Positions 59,994-64,000 of a stretch of 64,000 nt of DNA are shown here, one piece after another. The stretch is from Flavobacteriales bacterium (GTDB taxonomy: Bacteria > Bacteroidota > Bacteroidia > Flavobacteriales_D > Crocinitomicaceae). The number at the start of each line of letters is the position of its first letter. Position 1 is the stretch's first letter. The stretch lies in assembly GCA_947476955.1 (NCBI GenBank), contig CANJSS010000001.1, forward strand, positions 1-64,000. The letters are read 5' to 3'. The notes under the pieces were generated by a model. It was not told where the DNA came from. It was given only the letters and a program-made list of their open reading frames with translations, and ran no database searches. The position numbers and the translations under genes were made by a program.

Positions 59994-62900
59994 TTATTTA
60001 GTACTGCGAAGAATGGAAACTGCTCCTTTGTAAATTTTTTCAGAACCAACTATTTCTAAATGGTAGTAATAGGTTGCCTCAGGAAGAGGGTCGCCATTGT
60101 ATGAACCATCCCATGTATTGTCATAATTAGAATTGCTATATACTTCCAGACCTTCTCTATTGATTACAGTAACTTTTGAATTTGGGAATAAATTTATTCC
60201 TGGAATTTCCCAAAAGTCATTTGTTCCATCCTCATTTGGGGAGAATAAATTTGGAACAAATAAAGTGAAATCTGTAATTACAGTAACTTGAATTGTGTCT
60301 AGATCAAAGCATCCTAAAGCATTTGAAACAGTTAAAACGTATTGATTTGTTGCATTTGGCGTTGCAATTGGGTTGTAGATAGTTGAATCGCTCAATCCAG
60401 CAGTTGGTGACCAATTCCATGTTGTTATTGCCGTTCCAGTTGCTTCCAATTGAACCGACTGACCAAGATTGATTGTAACGTCTTGTCCTGCAAAAGCATT
60501 CAATGCAGGATTTGCTCCAAAATCGTCAACATTCAATGTGAAAAATGCAGTGTCCGTTAATGGCACAGCACATAAAGTGGATGAAACGACCATTGTAAAT
60601 AAAATAACGGATCCTGAATCTTGAAGGGATGTAGTATAAATTGGAGATAAGAGTGTATTATCGTTCAAACTACCAAATCCATTTTGTGTCCAAGTAATCG
60701 CTCCATTGGAAGCTTGCGTTCCAATAATATCCACCGTAGGTCCATTTATGCACACATTTGCCATTCCACCAGCTTCTGCAATTGGGTTAGGCAAAACAAG
60801 TATAGAATAATTTCCTTCTATCGTTGCTGGGGCACATACATTATTACTCGTGACAACGTAGCTTAAAGTTACGGTATTGCCATTATCCGCATTCACTGGA
60901 ATATAAGTTGGTGCTGCAGTAGTAGTATTTAACAATTGTCCTGCGCCGTCGTGTGTCCAGCTAAAAATACCATTTGTTGCAGTGAATCCGGGAATAATGA
61001 GTGTGTCATTTGTACAAATTGTAGATGTTGTATTCAAAGCAGCAACTGTAGGCAATAAATTCACGGTTAACGTTACTATTGCGGAAGTGCTTGAGCAATT
61101 TCCAGCATAAACAATTCTTCTATAGAAGTTAGCTGTTCCAATTTGTTGGGTATTAGTATAGTAAGATTGATTATTGATTCCAGCTGCTGGTGACCAAGGC
61201 CCAGTAATAGCTGCTGCTTGTTGCCACAAGTAGGTGTAATTTGAATTGTTACTTGTCAAACTACTGCCGATAAAAGTAAACTCGGAACCCTCGCATATTG
61301 TTGTATTAGAACCTGCTGTATTTCCTGTAATTGCAGGAATGACAGTAATGTTTCCTACAACTAAACTGGAACCGCAATTATTGTTGCTTTGTAATGTGTA
61401 GCTAAATGTTCCGACGGATGTTGGTGTACCGTAAATTGTAAATGTATTTGGCACACCAGGTGTATAGTAACTTAATATTCCTGTAGGTAAGTCATTAATC
61501 GTTACAGGACCTCCTACTTCATATTGAATCAGTACGATTGGATTATTTACACAAACCAACTGATCATTCGTATAGGCAGCAGAAGTTAAATCTATAAATG
61601 AATTTTGGATTTGTATACTACCATTTTCAACCGCTTGTGTGCAACTGCTTCCCGTTGTAGTCACTGTATAGGTATAATTTCCGGTTACAGATGAATTTCC
61701 TGTTATAGTTACAACGTTGCCTGATACCGTAAAGTTCAAACCTGCTGGTAATCCCGCAACATCCGCTCCAGTTGCATCACCAATAATTGTATAATTGATT
61801 GGATCAATATTTGAATTCACACAAGCTATCTGATTATTTGTGCCTAAAACCTGCAAGGCAAGAGTTGGAGTGATTTCAATAACCAATGTTCCAGTTGCAA
61901 CTGCCTGATCACAAGTGCCACCAGATGTTGTTACGGTATAATTAAATATTCCTGTTATTGCAGAATTTCCTGTAATACTGAAAACCCCGGCAGTTAGAGT
62001 TCCACTAATCCCAGCTGGCAAACCAATTACGGTAGCATCATTTGCTGTTCCACCAATTAAATAATCAATTGGAGTAATGTTTGAATTTTCACAAACCGTT
62101 TGGTTGTCCGAACCTGCAAGCTGAAGCAACAAGGTTGTTGCTGGAGTTACATCAATCATTCCTGAAAGTGAAACGGACGGACACGCGTCACCAACTGTAG
62201 TAAGGGTATAATTAAAAATGCCGAATTCATTCGGTATTCCAGAAATTGAATCCAATCCTGCAAGATAATCATTAAGCAATCCAATTGGCAATCCGGAAAC
62301 GAAAGCCGAAGTTGCACCACCACCAACTTGATAATTAATAGTTGTCAAAGGAGTGTTTTCGCAAATAACTTGGTTATCCGTTCCTGCTATAGATAGTAAG
62401 GATAATGTATGTGTTGCTTCAACAGTAATTGTTCCGTATGCAATATCAGGCACACAATTTCCACCAATTGTACTAACCGTATAGTTGAAAACACCACTTT
62501 GAGTTGCTGTTCCTGTAATTGCAAATATTCCAGAAGTTGTTGTTCCACTCAATCCTGCTGGCAAACCGGTAACGGTAGCATCTGTTGCTCCGCCGCCAAA
62601 AGAATATTCTATAGAACTTACAGCGTTGTTTTCACATATTATTTGATTTTCTAATCCTACGGTTTGCAATGTTAGAGATGGTGCAATAACTACCTCGATT
62701 GTGCCATTTACAGAAACAGCTGGACATGCACCGCCTGACGTTACAATTGAATAATTAAAAACTCCCAATTCGTTAGGTATTCCAGAAATTGAATCTATTC
62801 CAGCAGCAAAACCATTCAATAATCCGATTGGCAATCCGGAGGCAGAAGCGGAAGTTGCGCCGCCTCCAGCTTGATAAGTAATAGTTGTCAAGGGAATATT

Positions 62901-63542
62901 TTCGCAAACTATTTGGTTATCCGTTCCTGCCGAAGACTGCAGTGTTAAAGATTGCAGTTCCTCCACTGTAATCGTTCCTGTTGCAGTTTCAGGATTACAA
63001 GAAGTTCCTCCTGTTTGAAAAGAGTAATTAAAAATCCCACTTACCGTTGGGGTTCCATTAATGGTTATAACTACACCAGAATCATTTGGAACGAAAGAGC
63101 CAGTTACTCCTGCCGGTAGATTAGTAAAGGTTGCATTTTGAGCACCAATTACAGTATACGTAATAGGTTCTGCTAAGGGAGTATTGACACAAAGTATTTG
63201 ATTATCTGAATTTGGTGGAGATGTCAATGCAATAGATGCATTATTTAAAATTGTTATAAAACCAACTTTCAACTCAATAAACAAATTACCACTATTTGTA
63301 ATTGTCAATTGTACATCGTATACGCCAGGAGTAGCGTAGGTAACTAGAGGATTTGCTTGATTGGATGTTACAGGCGAACCACCTGCAAACGTCCATGAGT
63401 AACTTTGTGCGCCCACAGATGCATCAAAAAACTGTACTTGACCACCTGAACAAATAGTTGTTGGACTAGCAATAAAATCAGCTGTTTGTGCATTAATCAA
63501 TAATGAACTTAGAACGGTAAGAATTGTTAGTAATTTCTTCAT
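59994..63542 (-). CDS. Large secreted repeat protein: PKD domain, 7 tandem ~88-aa Ig-like repeats, type B T9SS C-terminal (CHU_C/gliding-motility type) domain
   Basis: Signal peptide; SYSWTFAGGSPVTSNQANPLVTYATPGVYDVQLT; recurrent DNQ-x-x-C-E/V-N...GLPxGL...FNYTVTTxGxxC units; NLFSPNEDGTNDFWEIPGINLFPNSKVTVINREGLEVY...YKGAVSILR. Confidence 0.93.
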   Translation of the reverse strand: MKKLLTILTVLSSLLINAQTADFIASPTTICSGGQVQFFDASVGAQSYSWTFAGGSPVTSNQANPLVTYATPGVYDVQLTITNSGNLFIELKVGFITILNNASIALTSPPNSDNQILCVNTPLAEPITYTVIGAQNATFTNLPAGVTGSFVPNDSGVVITINGTPTVSGIFNYSFQTGGTSCNPETATGTITVEELQSLTLQSSAGTDNQIVCENIPLTTITYQAGGGATSASASGLPIGLLNGFAAGIDSISGIPNELGVFNYSIVTSGGACPAVSVNGTIEVVIAPSLTLQTVGLENQIICENNAVSSIEYSFGGGATDATVTGLPAGLSGTTTSGIFAITGTATQSGVFNYTVSTIGGNCVPDIAYGTITVEATHTLSLLSIAGTDNQVICENTPLTTINYQVGGGATSAFVSGLPIGLLNDYLAGLDSISGIPNEFGIFNYTLTTVGDACPSVSLSGMIDVTPATTLLLQLAGSDNQTVCENSNITPIDYLIGGTANDATVIGLPAGISGTLTAGVFSITGNSAITGIFNYTVTTSGGTCDQAVATGTLVIEITPTLALQVLGTNNQIACVNSNIDPINYTIIGDATGADVAGLPAGLNFTVSGNVVTITGNSSVTGNYTYTVTTTGSSCTQAVENGSIQIQNSFIDLTSAAYTNDQLVCVNNPIVLIQYEVGGPVTINDLPTGILSYYTPGVPNTFTIYGTPTSVGTFSYTLQSNNNCGSSLVVGNITVIPAITGNTAGSNTTICEGSEFTFIGSSLTSNNSNYTYLWQQAAAITGPWSPAAGINNQSYYTNTQQIGTANFYRRIVYAGNCSSTSAIVTLTVNLLPTVAALNTTSTICTNDTLIIPGFTATNGIFSWTHDGAGQLLNTTTAAPTYIPVNADNGNTVTLSYVVTSNNVCAPATIEGNYSILVLPNPIAEAGGMANVCINGPTVDIIGTQASNGAITWTQNGFGSLNDNTLLSPIYTTSLQDSGSVILFTMVVSSTLCAVPLTDTAFFTLNVDDFGANPALNAFAGQDVTINLGQSVQLEATGTAITTWNWSPTAGLSDSTIYNPIATPNATNQYVLTVSNALGCFDLDTIQVTVITDFTLFVPNLFSPNEDGTNDFWEIPGINLFPNSKVTVINREGLEVYSNSNYDNTWDGSYNGDPLPEATYYYHLEIVGSEKIYKGAVSILRSTK
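61330..63240 (-). repeat. Seven tandem ~88-aa coding repeats in the T9SS surface protein (approximate bounds)
   Basis: Manual alignment of units starting at ALTSPPNSDNQI, LTLQSSAGTDNQI, LTLQTVGLENQI, LSLLSIAGTDNQV, LLLQLAGSDNQT, LALQVLGTNNQI, IDLTSAAYTNDQL. Confidence 0.85.
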
Positions 63543-63720
63543 AAATAAGTAATTTTTTTAAATAGGCGTTATAACTGTACGTATTTAAATTTTTGTAAAT
63601 ATATATAAAAAATTAGTTGATTCTATTATAATTGCGAATACTGACATCAGTATCAATATAGTATTGGTTCATTTAATTAAAAAGCACAAGGAAATTCAAT
63701 CAAATTCTAGGCGCTACTTA

Positions 63721-64000
63721 TTAAATATGGTAAAGAAGCATCCCAACTGTGAAATAAATAAACAAACCAAGAACATCGTTTAATGTTGTAACAAATGGCC
63801 CAGTTGCAAGTGCAGGGTCAATATTGTATTTATCTAGAACCAAAGGAATAAGCGTTCCGAAAATTGCCGCAAAAATAATTACCGTAAACAGTGAAATACT
63901 AACAACAAGTCCTAATGTTGAATTTTCGAAAAATGTAGCAATACCATAAATTATGAGTGCGAGAAATAGTCCGTTAACTAATCCCACTAGTGCTTCTTTT
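63721..64000 (-). CDS. mgtE: MgtE-type magnesium transporter, C-terminal part (truncated by window edge)
   Basis: EALVGLVNGLFLALIIYG...FGTLIPLVLDKYNIDPALATGPFVTTLNDVLGLFIYFTVGMLL. Confidence 0.93.
   Translation of the reverse strand, partial: KEALVGLVNGLFLALIIYGIATFFENSTLGLVVSISLFTVIIFAAIFGTLIPLVLDKYNIDPALATGPFVTTLNDVLGLFIYFTVGMLLYHI

Noticed and set aside
61330-63240. Regular repeats that could suggest a CRISPR array
   Set aside because: Period is ~264 nt, in frame, and encodes Ig-like protein repeats.

Overview
The window is a 64 kb piece of an AT-rich Bacteroidota chromosome, probably Flavobacteriales (inferred from gene content, not tested). It is mostly housekeeping genes: hemW (partial), pgk, hemA-hemC-hemD, polA, cysS, aspS, recJ, a metB-like gene, an acyl-CoA carboxylase beta subunit, acyl-CoA dehydrogenase, and maeB-ruvA-sprA. 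Between these lie several components and cargo of the type IX secretion system (T9SS): SprA/Sov, a PorP/SprF-SPOR fusion, two tandem M43 metalloproteases, a secreted thioredoxin-like protein, and a repeat-rich type-B-CTD surface protein. I found no CRISPR array, rRNA, tRNA, transposase or prophage, and nothing I can defend as a clearly new system. The best leads are: (i) an operator-like cluster of ATTCAC boxes with a perfect 10-bp inverted repeat just upstream of a DUF4143-type ATPase; (ii) a PorP/SprF-SPOR fusion paired with a 7-repeat T9SS adhesin showing a higher-order dimer duplication; (iii) an ECF-type promoter (GTAAC-N17-GTCTA) that suggests sigma factor autoregulation; (iv) a tandem pair of DUF4836-like envelope proteins plus a lipoprotein; (v) two divergent HemD-like proteins; and (vi) an orphan Bacteroidota-specific HTH-like protein with an adjacent perfect 13-bp hairpin. 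All family names come from motif recognition. No database searches were run.
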